From the NCBI GenBank assembly GCA_026988015.1, contig JALSMA010000074.1:1-34533 (forward strand): a DNA stretch of 34,533 nucleotides, given 5' to 3'. The translations under genes and the position numbers were made by a program. The notes beneath the pieces are model-generated. The model was not told the origin of the DNA, made no database searches, and saw only the letters and a program-made list of their open reading frames with translations. Position 1 is the first letter of the stretch. Every line of letters begins with the position of its first letter. Shown one piece after another: positions 7,952 through 15,501 of this stretch. The DNA is from Desulfobulbaceae bacterium. Its GTDB lineage: Bacteria > Desulfobacterota > Desulfobulbia > Desulfobulbales > Desulfocapsaceae.

Positions 7952-8971
7952 ATGAAACAGATATGGATCTTTCTTATCGTTATCAGTTGTCTGCTGCTTC
8001 CGATCAGTTCCCTGGCAATCCAACAGAGCAGTGGCACCATAACCATGGAATTTGATCTCTCCGCCCATGATCGCACAGAAGAGGCACAACTATGGATCCC
8101 CTATCCCCTTTCGGACCGAGACCAGCTCATCACCAAAATCTCGGTAAACGGCGATTACAGTGAATCGGCAGTGTACAGTGATCAAACCTATTCCACTCCT
8201 ATGCTTTATGCCAGATGGAACAAAAACAGCAAAAGCCGAAAGCTTATTCTCTCTTTTCATGTCACCCGCCAGGAAGTGTCGCGACGGGATTTCCCAAAGA
8301 CCGACGCCATTTGGAATCCTGCTGACTATGCACAGTACCTTGCCCCAACCAGACTGGGCCCCATCGATGGTGCCGTAAAAGAGCTTGCCGACCTGATAAC
8401 CGCTGAAAAAAAAGGTGTTCTTGCCAAGGCCAAGGCTATCTATAACTGGACCTGCGAAAACATGTTCCGCGATCCCAAAACCGTTGGGTGCGGCCCTGGA
8501 GATGTATGCCTCCTCCTTACAAATCCCGGCGGAAAATGCACTGATATCCATTCCGTTTTTGTTGCTCTGTGTCGTGCCGCAGGAGTTCCTGCCCGTGAAG
8601 TATTCGGCATCAGGCAAGGAAAGAAGAAAGAGCAGGATATCACTACCTGGCAGCATTGCTGGGCCGAATTTTATTTACCGGGATACGACTGGGTGCCTGT
8701 TGATCCTGCAGATGTCCGCAAGATGATGCTCAAAGAAAATCTACAGCTCGGAGATGCCAAAACGAGATATTACCGGGATTACTTCTGGGGAGGTTGGGAT
8801 CAGTATCGGGTAAAATTTGCCATGGGACGAGACCTACTCCTCAATCCGTCACAGCACGGTTCTCCACTGAACACCTTTGGCTATCCATATGCCGAAATTG
8901 GTGAGAAAGCACTCGACTGGCTCAATCCGAAAACATTCAAATACAACTTCAGTTTTCAAAAAGATTCCTGA
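7952..8971 (+). CDS. exported transglutaminase-like protein
   Basis: Predicted secreted or periplasmic protein with a transglutaminase-like (papain-fold) core. An in-frame ATG lies 12 nt upstream at 7940. I chose 7952 because AGGA stands 6-9 nt before it and the protein then starts with a clean signal peptide (MKQIWIF...PISSLA, cleavage about residue 20). The catalytic triad is visible: Cys196 in GGKCTDIHS, His235 in WQHCWAEF and Asp251 in VPVDPADV. The N-terminal part (about 20-130) is a beta-rich domain typical of these proteins (LWIPYP near residue 47). Family members act as peptidases, amidases or cross-linkers; the substrate cannot be read from sequence. The neighbours are a divergent LysR gene and a convergent small secreted glycine-rich protein. 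Confidence 0.88.
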   Translation: MKQIWIFLIVISCLLLPISSLAIQQSSGTITMEFDLSAHDRTEEAQLWIPYPLSDRDQLITKISVNGDYSESAVYSDQTYSTPMLYARWNKNSKSRKLILSFHVTRQEVSRRDFPKTDAIWNPADYAQYLAPTRLGPIDGAVKELADLITAEKKGVLAKAKAIYNWTCENMFRDPKTVGCGPGDVCLLLTNPGGKCTDIHSVFVALCRAAGVPAREVFGIRQGKKKEQDITTWQHCWAEFYLPGYDWVPVDPADVRKMMLKENLQLGDAKTRYYRDYFWGGWDQYRVKFAMGRDLLLNPSQHGSPLNTFGYPYAEIGEKALDWLNPKTFKYNFSFQKDS

Positions 8972-8993
8972 TTGTATCAGGACCTTGAGGAAC

Positions 8994-9030
8994 AATTAAA
9001 AAAGTGTCGTGCCTGGAAATAGCACGACAC
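8994..9030 (-). terminator. intrinsic terminator of the glycine-rich gene
   Basis: GTGTCGTGC (9004-9012) and GCACGACAC (9022-9030) form a perfect 9-bp stem with a 9-nt loop. Read on the minus strand it is followed by TTTTTTAATT, a proper T-tract, so it terminates the leftward transcript. It also lies 33 nt after the transglutaminase-like gene but has no T-run in that direction. Confidence 0.85.
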
Positions 9031-9107
9031 CCGGAGAGGACAAACAAACAATCAGCCACCTGAGGCGGTCAGGATCTTCCCGTCTGGCAGCGGATACCCC
9101 ATACTGC

Positions 9108-9512
9108 TCAAGATGTCAGACATACTCCGGTACCGGAACCATTTCCAGTTCCATCACCAGGGCCGTTACCGCTCCCATCGCCGGAACCATTACCGGAGCC
9201 ATCGCCGGGACCATCGCCACCGTTGCCACCGTTGCCACTCCCGTCACCAGGGCCATTGCCACCACCATTGCCTCCTCCACCACCGTTGCCTCCACCACCA
9301 CGTGCAAGCAGGACAGCATCAGGATGACTGATCATAGCGTTAATACAGGTACCACTTTTCTGGCCATTTCCAGTTCCGTCTCCAGGCCCATTACCTGAAT
9401 TGCCACTGCCATCACCAGGGCCATGGCCATTACCTGCAATTGCAGGAACAGTGAGCAGACTCATTGCTGAAGCCAAAACAAATGTTCTCATATACTTTGT
9501 TGAAAGTCTCAT
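9108..9512 (-). CDS. small secreted glycine-rich repeat protein
   Basis: Unrecognised secreted protein of 134 residues. The frame is open further upstream, but the ATG at 9512 has a good ribosome site (GGAG, 7 nt upstream) and starts a signal peptide (MRLSTKYMRT...VPAIA, cleavage about residue 26). The mature part is almost entirely Gly, Asn, Asp and Ser in repeats such as GNGPGDGSGNG. A non-repeat island near the middle (QKSGTCINAMISHPDAVLLA) and a final GVCLTS carry the only two cysteines, which could form one disulphide. The Asp-rich glycine repeats might bind Ca2+, but the RTX nonapeptide is not present. It has its own sigma54-type promoter and terminator, so it is a single-gene unit. The clean signal peptide and control signals argue against a chance frame. 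Confidence 0.75.
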   Translation of the reverse strand: MRLSTKYMRTFVLASAMSLLTVPAIAGNGHGPGDGSGNSGNGPGDGTGNGQKSGTCINAMISHPDAVLLARGGGGNGGGGGNGGGNGPGDGSGNGGNGGDGPGDGSGNGSGDGSGNGPGDGTGNGSGTGVCLTS

Positions 9513-9576
9513 CAGGTATCTCCTGTTAAAAGTAATCCTCCCGTTATGAGAAGATATATAAACTAGACACAACCAA

Positions 9577-9591
9577 GCAACAAGCATGCCA
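9577..9591 (-). promoter_or_regulatory. sigma54-type (-24/-12) promoter of the glycine-rich gene
   Basis: On the minus strand TGGCATG-CTTG-TTGC, followed by T, matches the consensus TGGCACG-N4-TTGCW at all but one position. GG and GC are 10 nt apart. The predicted start, near 9565, leaves a leader of about 50 nt containing the ribosome site. A weaker sigma70-like pair (TTGCTT, 16 nt, TATATC) overlaps it. Confidence 0.7.
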
Positions 9592-9666
9592 AAACAGAAC
9601 AAGACACGTTTTACCTATAGTACCAGCAACTTAAAAACAACAGGATTGAAACAGTACGTTGAAAAT

Positions 9667-9702
9667 CTCGACATTTTTCGCAGCAGCGACAAGAATGTCG
9701 AG
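9667..9702 (-). terminator. hairpin downstream of rlmB
   Basis: CTCGACATT (9667-9675) and AATGTCGAG (9694-9702) pair perfectly, with a further TCGC/GCGA stem inside. It lies about 40 nt past the rlmB stop and probably ends the six-gene operon. The minus-strand side continues ATTTTC, only a short T-run. Confidence 0.55.
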
Positions 9703-9740
9703 CTGCAGAGGCAGCATCATAAACCAGACATCCTGAAAGA

Positions 9741-10547
9741 TCAGGCCAACTGCCTCTGACGCAACATTTCAAACATGATAACTCCAGCAGCCACAGAACT
9801 ATTCAAAGAATCCAACTTCCCCTCCATGGGAATGGACAGGAGTATATCACACTGTTTTCGAACAAGAGGACGAATGCCACTCCCTTCGCTCCCCACAACA
9901 ATACAGGCAGGAAGAACCAGGTCAGACTGATATAGGGATTGTGCCTCAGCATCCTTTACTGCGCCAAAAACCCATGCTCCAGCATCTTTCAAAGACTGCA
10001 ACGCTTGAGCCAGATTGGTCACCTGACAGATGTCAATATGGGACATGGCTCCTGCTGCTGATTTTGCTGCGGTTCCGCCAATGGGAGCAGATCGCTCCCG
10101 GGTGACCAGAACTGCATCGACACCTGAAGCATGGGCAGAACGAATAATTGCCCCGATATTATGAGGGTCCTGCAGAGTGTCAAGAACAATGATTCTAGGA
10201 TTAAGTCCTTCTCTCACCCTCTCCTGGAAAGCATCAAGGAGATCATCAAAAGGCATCAGGTTGGTCCGGGACATCTTAGCTACAATCCCCTGATGACGAA
10301 CCTGTGAGGCATCTTCTCCAACAAGCTTAAGGGCAGAGACAAAGTGTACTTTGATTCCTGCCTTCCTGGCATTCACAATGATCTCTTCACGTTTACCACC
10401 TTTTCTATCTTTGACTATGAAAATCTCACTGATTCGTTCAGGTTCCTGCTCCAGTGCCTCGTATACCGGATGAATCCCCCAGAACAGGTCATCACTTAGG
10501 CGAATTTTTCGTTCATTTACCCTGCGAAAGTCTGTGTTTTTTTTCAT
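9741..10547 (-). CDS. rlmB: 23S rRNA (guanosine-2'-O-)-methyltransferase RlmB (SpoU/TrmH family)
   Basis: Transfers methyl from SAM to the ribose of a 23S rRNA guanosine (G2251 in E. coli). Residues about 20-95 form the SpoU substrate-binding domain (GIHPVYEALE, HQGIVAKM). The rest is the knotted SPOUT methyltransferase domain with motif 1 DTLQDPHNIGAIIRSA, motif 2 VVGSEGSGIRP and motif 3 IPMEGKLDSLNSSVAAGVI. Length 268 is typical, with a short basic extension at the N-terminus. The start codon overlaps the gmk stop by ATGA, so translation is coupled. Last gene of the operon. A tRNA methyltransferase of the TrmH family is less likely because of the N-terminal domain. Confidence 0.95.
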   Translation of the reverse strand: MKKNTDFRRVNERKIRLSDDLFWGIHPVYEALEQEPERISEIFIVKDRKGGKREEIIVNARKAGIKVHFVSALKLVGEDASQVRHQGIVAKMSRTNLMPFDDLLDAFQERVREGLNPRIIVLDTLQDPHNIGAIIRSAHASGVDAVLVTRERSAPIGGTAAKSAAGAMSHIDICQVTNLAQALQSLKDAGAWVFGAVKDAEAQSLYQSDLVLPACIVVGSEGSGIRPLVRKQCDILLSIPMEGKLDSLNSSVAAGVIMFEMLRQRQLA

Positions 10548-11170
10548 CTACCTGCCTCCAGGTCTATGGGATCGCCCGAAGGAAGTCGGTGACTGCGACT
10601 TCGTTCTGCAATAAGCACTGCTTTCAGGGTTGCCGCAGCCTCATCGAGATTGTCATTAACGACAAGATAGTCATATTGCTTAGCTGAGTTCATCTCTTTC
10701 CTGGCATTTCCAAGACGAAGCATAATAGTCTCTTCAGAATCCGTCCCCCGTCCCCGAAGCCGTCTCTCAAGCTCTTGAAGAGAAGGTGGGGCCACAAAGA
10801 TCGACACCGAATCCTGAGAGTCATCTTCAGAAATAATAGAAGCCCCCTGAACATCGATATCAAGTATGATGTCTATCCCTTTCTCAAGCTGTTCAAGTAC
10901 GGCCATCCTACTGGTTCCGTATAAGTTACCATGCACCTCAGCCCATTCCAGAAACATCCCCTCGTCACGCATGCCCGTAAATTCTTCCACAGAGACAAAG
11001 TGATAATCCACTCCATCCATCTCGCCTTTGCGGGGCTGTCTGGTTGTGTGTGATACCGAAAAAGCCAGTTTGGCAATTTCCTGCATCACCCTTTTCAAGA
11101 TAGTGGTTTTACCAGCTCCTGACGGGGCAGAAAGCACAAAAAGCTGTCCTTTTGGTTTCATATCAATCAC
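10544..11170 (-). CDS. gmk: guanylate kinase
   Basis: Phosphorylates GMP to GDP with ATP. P-loop [10 protein letters not shown] at residues 14-23; the GMP-binding section contains [11 protein letters not shown] and GVDYHFVS; the lid and core motifs include ILDIDVQGA and IFVAPPS. Length 208 is normal. The start ATG overlaps the stop of the upstream remA-like gene by 4 nt, and the gene overlaps rlmB by 4 nt, so it sits in the middle of a coupled operon. A second ATG three codons in (MKPKGQL) is also possible. The remA-gmk pairing is common in Firmicutes and Desulfobacterota. Confidence 0.96.
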   Translation of the reverse strand: MIDMKPKGQLFVLSAPSGAGKTTILKRVMQEIAKLAFSVSHTTRQPRKGEMDGVDYHFVSVEEFTGMRDEGMFLEWAEVHGNLYGTSRMAVLEQLEKGIDIILDIDVQGASIISEDDSQDSVSIFVAPPSLQELERRLRGRGTDSEETIMLRLGNARKEMNSAKQYDYLVVNDNLDEAAATLKAVLIAERSRSHRLPSGDPIDLEAGR

Positions 11171-11448
11171 TTCCCCATACCACCCTGAGTGGTGGTTAGA
11201 TGGGAAGCCAACTGCAGTGCTGCTAAACGCTGGGAGATCGTATCCGGCTGGATAGAAGAGAGAACCACATGATTTGAATCCATCACCAGGAGCGAACGGG
11301 TACGGCGGCCCTCTGTCACGTCAATCAAACGCCCGGCGTCTTTTGCCAGTTCTTTCAGTTTACGCGCCGGTGAAGAACCGGTATTCACTACAGCAATAAT
11401 ACGATCAGCCATGACTGTATTTCCAAAACCTATATTAATAAGCTGCAT
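11167..11448 (-). CDS. DUF370 / RemA-like regulatory protein
   Basis: Small protein of the DUF370 family, whose Bacillus member RemA is a DNA-binding regulator of matrix genes. The family signature is clear: [28 protein letters not shown] at the N-terminus and [24 protein letters not shown] later. The 93 residues match the usual size. A strong ribosome site (AAGGA) lies 7 nt before the ATG, 14 nt after the yicC stop. Its function outside Firmicutes is not established; the link with yicC and gmk is conserved and suggests a housekeeping role here. Confidence 0.9.
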   Translation of the reverse strand: MQLINIGFGNTVMADRIIAVVNTGSSPARKLKELAKDAGRLIDVTEGRRTRSLLVMDSNHVVLSSIQPDTISQRLAALQLASHLTTTQGGMGK

Positions 11449-11462
11449 TTTACATCCTTTCC

Positions 11463-12344
11463 TTATTCAAGATTCTGCACCTGCTCTCTCATTTTCTCAA
11501 GTTCGGCCTTGAGATCCACAGTGAGGTGAGCAATCTCAGCATCATTAATTTTTGAGGCCATGGTGTTTACCTCACGCAGAAATTCCTGGAGAAGAAAATC
11601 TATCTTCCGGCCTGTCGCTTCATCTGATTCAAGAAAAACGACAAACTGCCGAATATGACTTTCAAGGCGCACAACTTCTTCGGTAACATCAGTTTTATCC
11701 GCAAGAATCGCAACTTCCTGCGCCAGACGCTGTGGATCAAGCTGCACCATACCGAGCAATTTCTGGAGCCGTTCAGCAAGAGTGTTCTCCCTGCGCTCGA
11801 GAAGTCCAGGAATACTGCCCTCTATTATCTTTACGATACCTGCAAAGTTTTCCAGACGTTCATGAAGATCCTTAGCCATGGCTTCGCCTTCCTCACTTCG
11901 CATACTGTCACAGTTGACGAGTGCCTCTTGCAGGGCACTGCCCATGGCAGCCCATACAAGATCAAGTTCCTCCTCCTGCTGCCTGAGATTCAAGACATCA
12001 GGATAGGATGCCAGCATGGAAACACTGCTATCAGTAGGTATATTGAGCGCATTTCCGAGGTCCGTTAAAGCATTATGGTATGTAACAGCAAGGGTTGTAT
12101 TGACTTCAATCTTCTGAAGATCTGAGAAATCACCGCTGACACTGAGCAAGACATCCACCCGCCCCCTTGTCAGTACAGTAGTAACCACCTTCCGAACCCT
12201 TTCTTCGAGTGCAGCATAGCCTTTCGGCAACTTTATCTTCAAATCCAGGTAACGATGATTCACGCACCGTATCTCTGCCACCCAGTTTCGTCCCTCTGCC
12301 TCAGTTTCACCACGGCCAAAGCCTGTCATACTTTTACTGGACAT
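11463..12344 (-). CDS. yicC: YicC-family endoribonuclease
   Basis: YicC/YloC family protein; E. coli YicC is an endoribonuclease acting on small RNAs. The open frame extends upstream to 12554 inside the kinase gene. I chose 12344 because AAGGA stands 8 nt upstream and because family members begin like this one ([11 protein letters not shown]). It has an N-terminal YicC domain ([24 protein letters not shown]) and the C-terminal DUF1732 part ([43 protein letters not shown]). At 293 residues it is a normal length. It lies 13 nt after the heptose kinase gene and upstream of remA-like and gmk. Confidence 0.94.
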   Translation of the reverse strand: MSSKSMTGFGRGETEAEGRNWVAEIRCVNHRYLDLKIKLPKGYAALEERVRKVVTTVLTRGRVDVLLSVSGDFSDLQKIEVNTTLAVTYHNALTDLGNALNIPTDSSVSMLASYPDVLNLRQQEEELDLVWAAMGSALQEALVNCDSMRSEEGEAMAKDLHERLENFAGIVKIIEGSIPGLLERRENTLAERLQKLLGMVQLDPQRLAQEVAILADKTDVTEEVVRLESHIRQFVVFLESDEATGRKIDFLLQEFLREVNTMASKINDAEIAHLTVDLKAELEKMREQVQNLE

Positions 12345-12357
12345 CTTTTTTCCTTTG

Positions 12358-13380
12358 TCAGCAACTGCTGAATGCTGTTTCAACTGCGTCCTCTCCATGA
12401 AGTACAGCCAGAAGTTCTTCCCTGTTAACAGTGGCAGTTCCAATTTTTCCCACCACCACCCCAGCTGCAATATTTGCAAACGCAGCTGCATCGGCAAAAG
12501 AACCATGAGCTGCAAGTCCCAAGGCCAAAGCCGCAATAACTGTATCGCCGGCACCTGTCACATCAAAGACGGCTTTGGCAGTCGTGGGGATAGACACCAG
12601 CTCCCTACCCTTTTCTAGGAGTGCCATTCCCGATTCACCACGGGTGATAAGAACCGCCTCACAGCCGGTCCTGGATAGCAGGATTCCAGCAGCTTCTTTA
12701 AGATCCTCAACCGTATCAATGCCCACCCCGGACATCTTTTCAGCCTCCATTTGATTAGGAGTAATGAGTGACGCCCCGAAAAAACGCTCCGGTTGATTTG
12801 GTTTTGGATCAACCACAACTGGTATCTTGCGGCCACTTTCCACCTCTACCCGGGCCACCTGCTGAAGAAGCTGATCCATCAGTCTTTTCCCGATGACCCC
12901 TTTGTAATAATCAGAAATAATAACTGCATCAAAATCTGACATATTCTGATCAAAAAAGGAGATCATCGCAGCAACAGTTGTCTCTGAGGGGGAACTTGTT
13001 TGCTCTCTGTCAAAACGCACCACCTGCTGTCCCTGGGCCACAACCCTTGTTTTCACAGTGGTTGGTCGTTTCCCCTTCACAAGACCTGCCGTGGAAGCAC
13101 CAAGCTCGCCCAGTAGCCCTTGAAGCCTCTGCCCCATCTCATCATCACCGATTATGCCGCATAATACCGCCTCACCACCCAGAGAGTATATATTGTGCAA
13201 AACATTTGCTCCGCCACCAAGCAGATACTCCTCTTCGGTGACATTCACCACAGGAACAGGTGCTTCAGGAGATATTCTATTTACGGATCCCCATATAAAA
13301 TGGTCAACAATGATATCGCCAACCACCAGTATTTTCTTGCCACCAATCCGCTGGACCAGTTTTTCCAATTCAAAATTCAT
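12358..13380 (-). CDS. rfaE1: D-glycero-beta-D-manno-heptose-7-phosphate kinase (RfaE domain I)
   Basis: PfkB/ribokinase-family kinase that makes heptose 1,7-bisphosphate for the LPS inner core. Visible: ISPEAPVPVVNV and GGGANVLHNIYSLGG at the N-terminus, VVDPKPNQPERFFGASLITPNQMEAEKM in the middle, and the anion-hole/catalytic motif FDVTGAGDTVIAALAL near residue 280. The 340 residues cover only the kinase domain; the adenylyltransferase part found fused in E. coli HldE is not in this window. The ATG at 13380 was chosen because it overlaps the upstream stop as ATGA; the open frame continues 6 codons further. This is the only LPS gene in an operon otherwise of RNA and nucleotide functions. Confidence 0.92.
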   Translation of the reverse strand: MNFELEKLVQRIGGKKILVVGDIIVDHFIWGSVNRISPEAPVPVVNVTEEEYLLGGGANVLHNIYSLGGEAVLCGIIGDDEMGQRLQGLLGELGASTAGLVKGKRPTTVKTRVVAQGQQVVRFDREQTSSPSETTVAAMISFFDQNMSDFDAVIISDYYKGVIGKRLMDQLLQQVARVEVESGRKIPVVVDPKPNQPERFFGASLITPNQMEAEKMSGVGIDTVEDLKEAAGILLSRTGCEAVLITRGESGMALLEKGRELVSIPTTAKAVFDVTGAGDTVIAALALGLAAHGSFADAAAFANIAAGVVVGKIGTATVNREELLAVLHGEDAVETAFSSC

Positions 13381-14201
13381 GTTATCATCCCAACCCAACG
13401 CTCAGCCATTCGCTCACAGACAAAAACCAATGACTCAATATCCAGAAAATCATTTACATCCTTATCAAACAGGATTTTAACTTTAGCAGGAAACCCGTCC
13501 TCTTTCTCCTCGTCCCAGAAAAGTACAAAAAGAGGCAGCCGGGGCAGGGCAGGAAGCAAAAATGCGGCACTACAGATCTGCTCCGGATTATCCTGCACAA
13601 CAGCTCCCAGTTCCAGTGCTGAGTCTATCAGCAACCCAGTCTTCCCTGTAAAATAAGAGGCAATCCGTTCCTCACAGTATACCCGCAGAGTCCTCACTTT
13701 GGATATTGAGTTGGGAAGGGATTCCATCCCAATCCAATCCTGCTGTGGTACTCTTCCACCACCAAAATGGACATAGTTATAGAGGAGGATCTGATCACGC
13801 GGATCTTCCACCTCTTCGCCATTGATGAGAATACCATCATGGGACAGTTCAACATCCGTTCCCAAAAACTGAAAAAGAAGACTGTCTTTTTCTGGTCCTG
13901 ACCAGTGGCAACCAATGGCTTCCGCTGCCTCACCAAAATCTATATTACTCGTCTTCTTCTTCAGATAGGCCACCAGGGCAAGATCTTTTTCATCAAGGAG
14001 TTTCCCGACCCCTTCCAGACCATCAGAGCCACGATCTTCACTGGCAAATTCATCCCCGAGTTGTGAGACATCAACATAGGGACATTTTTCCGGCCCCTCA
14101 CCTCCCTTTGTAACAGCTGCAGCAAATGCAAGGCAAGCTGCATAGCCACATTCGCCACAATTTGTCCGAGGGGTATACTTGATAAATTCCAATGGTTGCA
14201 T
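13377..14201 (-). CDS. [4Fe-4S] domain plus DUF3786 protein
   Basis: Cytoplasmic iron-sulfur protein of unknown function. Residues 1-45 hold Cys15, Cys18, Cys23 and Cys40 in TNCGECGYAACLAFA...KCPYV. This is the cluster-binding pattern of the large subunit of the corrinoid iron-sulfur protein (AcsC/CdhE). Residues about 80-265 match DUF3786 (GILINGEEVEDPRDQILLYNYVHFGGG, SYFTGKTGLLIDSALELGAVV). This fusion is frequent in sulfate reducers and other anaerobes with corrinoid or acetyl-CoA metabolism. No corrinoid or Wood-Ljungdahl gene is nearby. It is the first gene of the coupled operon leading to rlmB, and its start lies only 9 nt after the T-tract of the skp terminator, leaving almost no room for a separate promoter. 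Confidence 0.85.
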   Translation of the reverse strand: MQPLEFIKYTPRTNCGECGYAACLAFAAAVTKGGEGPEKCPYVDVSQLGDEFASEDRGSDGLEGVGKLLDEKDLALVAYLKKKTSNIDFGEAAEAIGCHWSGPEKDSLLFQFLGTDVELSHDGILINGEEVEDPRDQILLYNYVHFGGGRVPQQDWIGMESLPNSISKVRTLRVYCEERIASYFTGKTGLLIDSALELGAVVQDNPEQICSAAFLLPALPRLPLFVLFWDEEKEDGFPAKVKILFDKDVNDFLDIESLVFVCERMAERWVGMIT

Positions 14202-14209
14202 TTCTTATC

Positions 14210-14255
14210 CAGAAAAAAAGAAAAACGACACAGGGGACAAAGCCCCTGTATCGTT
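14210..14255 (-). terminator. strong intrinsic terminator between skp and the DUF3786 gene
   Basis: ACAGGGG (14230-14236) pairs with CCCCTGT (14243-14249). The stem is extended beyond one mismatch by AACGA/TCGTT. Read leftwards it is followed by TTTTTCTTTTTTTC (14210-14223). It ends just before the start of the DUF3786 gene, so it may act as an attenuator for the downstream operon. Confidence 0.85.
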
Positions 14256-14292
14256 CTCAAACTACCATAAAAAAAGAGCCTTGAGAGCACCC

Positions 14293-14820
14293 CTATTTCA
14301 TGCGTTTATCCAGCTCTTTTTTAACATCTTCACTGACATCAACGGCAGGAGCAGCATATAAAACAGCTACCTTGGAGTCAAGAATAACGGAGTAGCCATT
14401 CTTTTCACCATAGCTGTTTACCACAGTCTGTAACATTTTCAAGATGGGCTCCAGCTCCTTATCCTGCAACTGCCTAAGTTCCATCTTGGCATCTTCGCTT
14501 TTGGCCTGCAGCTCGCGCTGTCCCATTTGCAGTTCACGAATTTTCTCACCCTTTTTATCTTTGCTCCAGGCAGAGCTCTTCTTCTCAATCTCCTGCTGCA
14601 GCCCAACGAGCTTATCCTGCTCAGCCTTGAATTTATCCTGAAGCTCATTCATCCGTTTTTCAAAAATTGCCTTTGCCTTACGGCCGGATGCGGACTCAAG
14701 AAGAACTTTCTGGATATTCATGACTCCAATTTTCTGTGCTTCGGCATGAGCTGCAGTACTGTTAAGACAAAAACCTGCAACAACAACCAAAGTTACCAGT
14801 ACCATAATACGTTTCAACAT
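14293..14820 (-). CDS. skp: periplasmic chaperone OmpH/Skp
   Basis: Holdase that keeps outer-membrane proteins soluble in the periplasm. Signal peptide at residues 1-27 (MLKRIMVLVTLVVVAGF...AAHA), a short beta strand (KIGVMNIQKVLLES), a long charged coiled coil (about 50-135: FEKRMNELQDKFKAEQDKL...) forming the tentacles, and the C-terminal strand YSVILDSKVAVLYAAPAVDVSEDV typical of OmpH. Length 175 is typical. ATG at 14820 is preferred over a TTG one codon upstream; GGAG lies 8 nt before it. It follows pal on the same strand but is separated by a repeat element, so co-transcription is uncertain. It is followed by a strong terminator. Confidence 0.93.
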   Translation of the reverse strand: MLKRIMVLVTLVVVAGFCLNSTAAHAEAQKIGVMNIQKVLLESASGRKAKAIFEKRMNELQDKFKAEQDKLVGLQQEIEKKSSAWSKDKKGEKIRELQMGQRELQAKSEDAKMELRQLQDKELEPILKMLQTVVNSYGEKNGYSVILDSKVAVLYAAPAVDVSEDVKKELDKRMK

Positions 14821-14861
14821 CAATGTATCTCCTGTCTGTAATTTTACTTTCGATTTTACTT

Positions 14862-14982
14862 GATGGTATCGTAAAAACTCTCCACCTGCTTCGTTGTGCG
14901 CCCTTCAGGAAGTGCCCTTGGGATGCATCTGAAGTTTTTTTACAGATACATCCTGTTTTTGACCTTTTTTTACGATGCCATC
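14862..14982. repeat. MITE-like nested inverted repeat between pal and skp
   Basis: Outer arms GATGGTATCGTAAAAA (14862-14877) and TTTTTACGATGCCATC (14967-14982) pair with one mismatch. Inside, GGATGCATCTG (14921-14931) pairs with CAGATACATCC (14943-14953), again with one mismatch. CTTCAG/CTGAAG offers a competing stem. The element is 121 bp with no coding capacity and resembles a small non-autonomous mobile or REP-type element inserted between two envelope genes. No target-site duplication is obvious. Confidence 0.6.
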
Positions 14983-14991
14983 TTACTTACA

Positions 14992-15501
14992 TTACTCAAT
15001 TATGAAATCATCACGACGATTCTGGGCCCACGAGAGTTCATCATGGCCGTGAAGAAGCATTTTTTCTTCACCAAGACTCACAGTTGTAATTCGCTCAGAA
15101 TCAATACCAAGATTAATCAGGAACTTTTTTGCACCCTGGGCACGTTTTTCGCCAAGGGCAAGATTATACTCTCGGGTTCCCCTTGGGTCACAGTTGCCCT
15201 CTATTCTGATCTTGACATCCTGCTTTTCTTTCAGAAAATCAGCATTCACCTTTATCCGAGGCACCTGATCGGTTCGGATTGAATAGCTGTCGAAGCTAAA
15301 ATAAACAGGCAGCATCGGACCTGTGGTCCGCCCTTCCATAATTCCTATGGAACTCGATTCGAGAGACTCCTCCGTCCCCATGGCAGCAGGATCCTCAGGA
15401 GCAATTATTGCTGCATCATCTTTTTTACTGCTACAAGCAGACAGTAACAGGACAATGCCGCACAAGAGTATTCCGTAACGTAACTTATTTTTTGCGATCA
15501 T
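14992..15501 (-). CDS. pal: peptidoglycan-associated lipoprotein, OmpA/Pal family
   Basis: Outer-membrane lipoprotein that binds peptidoglycan through an OmpA-like domain, working with the Tol system in envelope constriction. A lipoprotein signal peptide ends in the lipobox LLSAC (lipidated Cys at about 23). A flexible linker follows, then the OmpA_C domain (about 65-169: YFSFDSYSIR, RIEGNCDPRGTREYNLALGEKRA). The Asp and Arg of the peptidoglycan-binding motif are present. A strong ribosome site (GGAGG) precedes the ATG. Length 169 is normal. No tolB or tolQR gene is in the window, so the gene is separated from the usual tol-pal cluster or the cluster is split. Confidence 0.92.
   Translation of the reverse strand: MIAKNKLRYGILLCGIVLLLSACSSKKDDAAIIAPEDPAAMGTEESLESSSIGIMEGRTTGPMLPVYFSFDSYSIRTDQVPRIKVNADFLKEKQDVKIRIEGNCDPRGTREYNLALGEKRAQGAKKFLINLGIDSERITTVSLGEEKMLLHGHDELSWAQNRRDDFIIE

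Noticed and set aside
8090-8656. 188-codon minus-strand frame inside the transglutaminase-like gene
   Set aside because: Antisense shadow of a gene with an intact catalytic triad; no independent start signals.
9113-9398. Plus-strand frames rich in His/Arg or Thr/Ala opposite the glycine-rich gene
   Set aside because: They are complements of the Gly-rich codons, without signal peptide or ribosome site. Only the minus strand has promoter, signal peptide and terminator.
9553-9580. Sigma70 promoter (TTGCTT, 16 nt, TATATC) for the glycine-rich gene
   Set aside because: It overlaps a much better sigma54 match with exact spacing; kept only as an alternative.
11463-12554. Long (363-codon) version of yicC starting at 12554
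   Set aside because: The first 70 codons overlap the heptose kinase coding region and are not YicC-like. The ribosome site and the conserved MTGFGR start place the gene at 12344.
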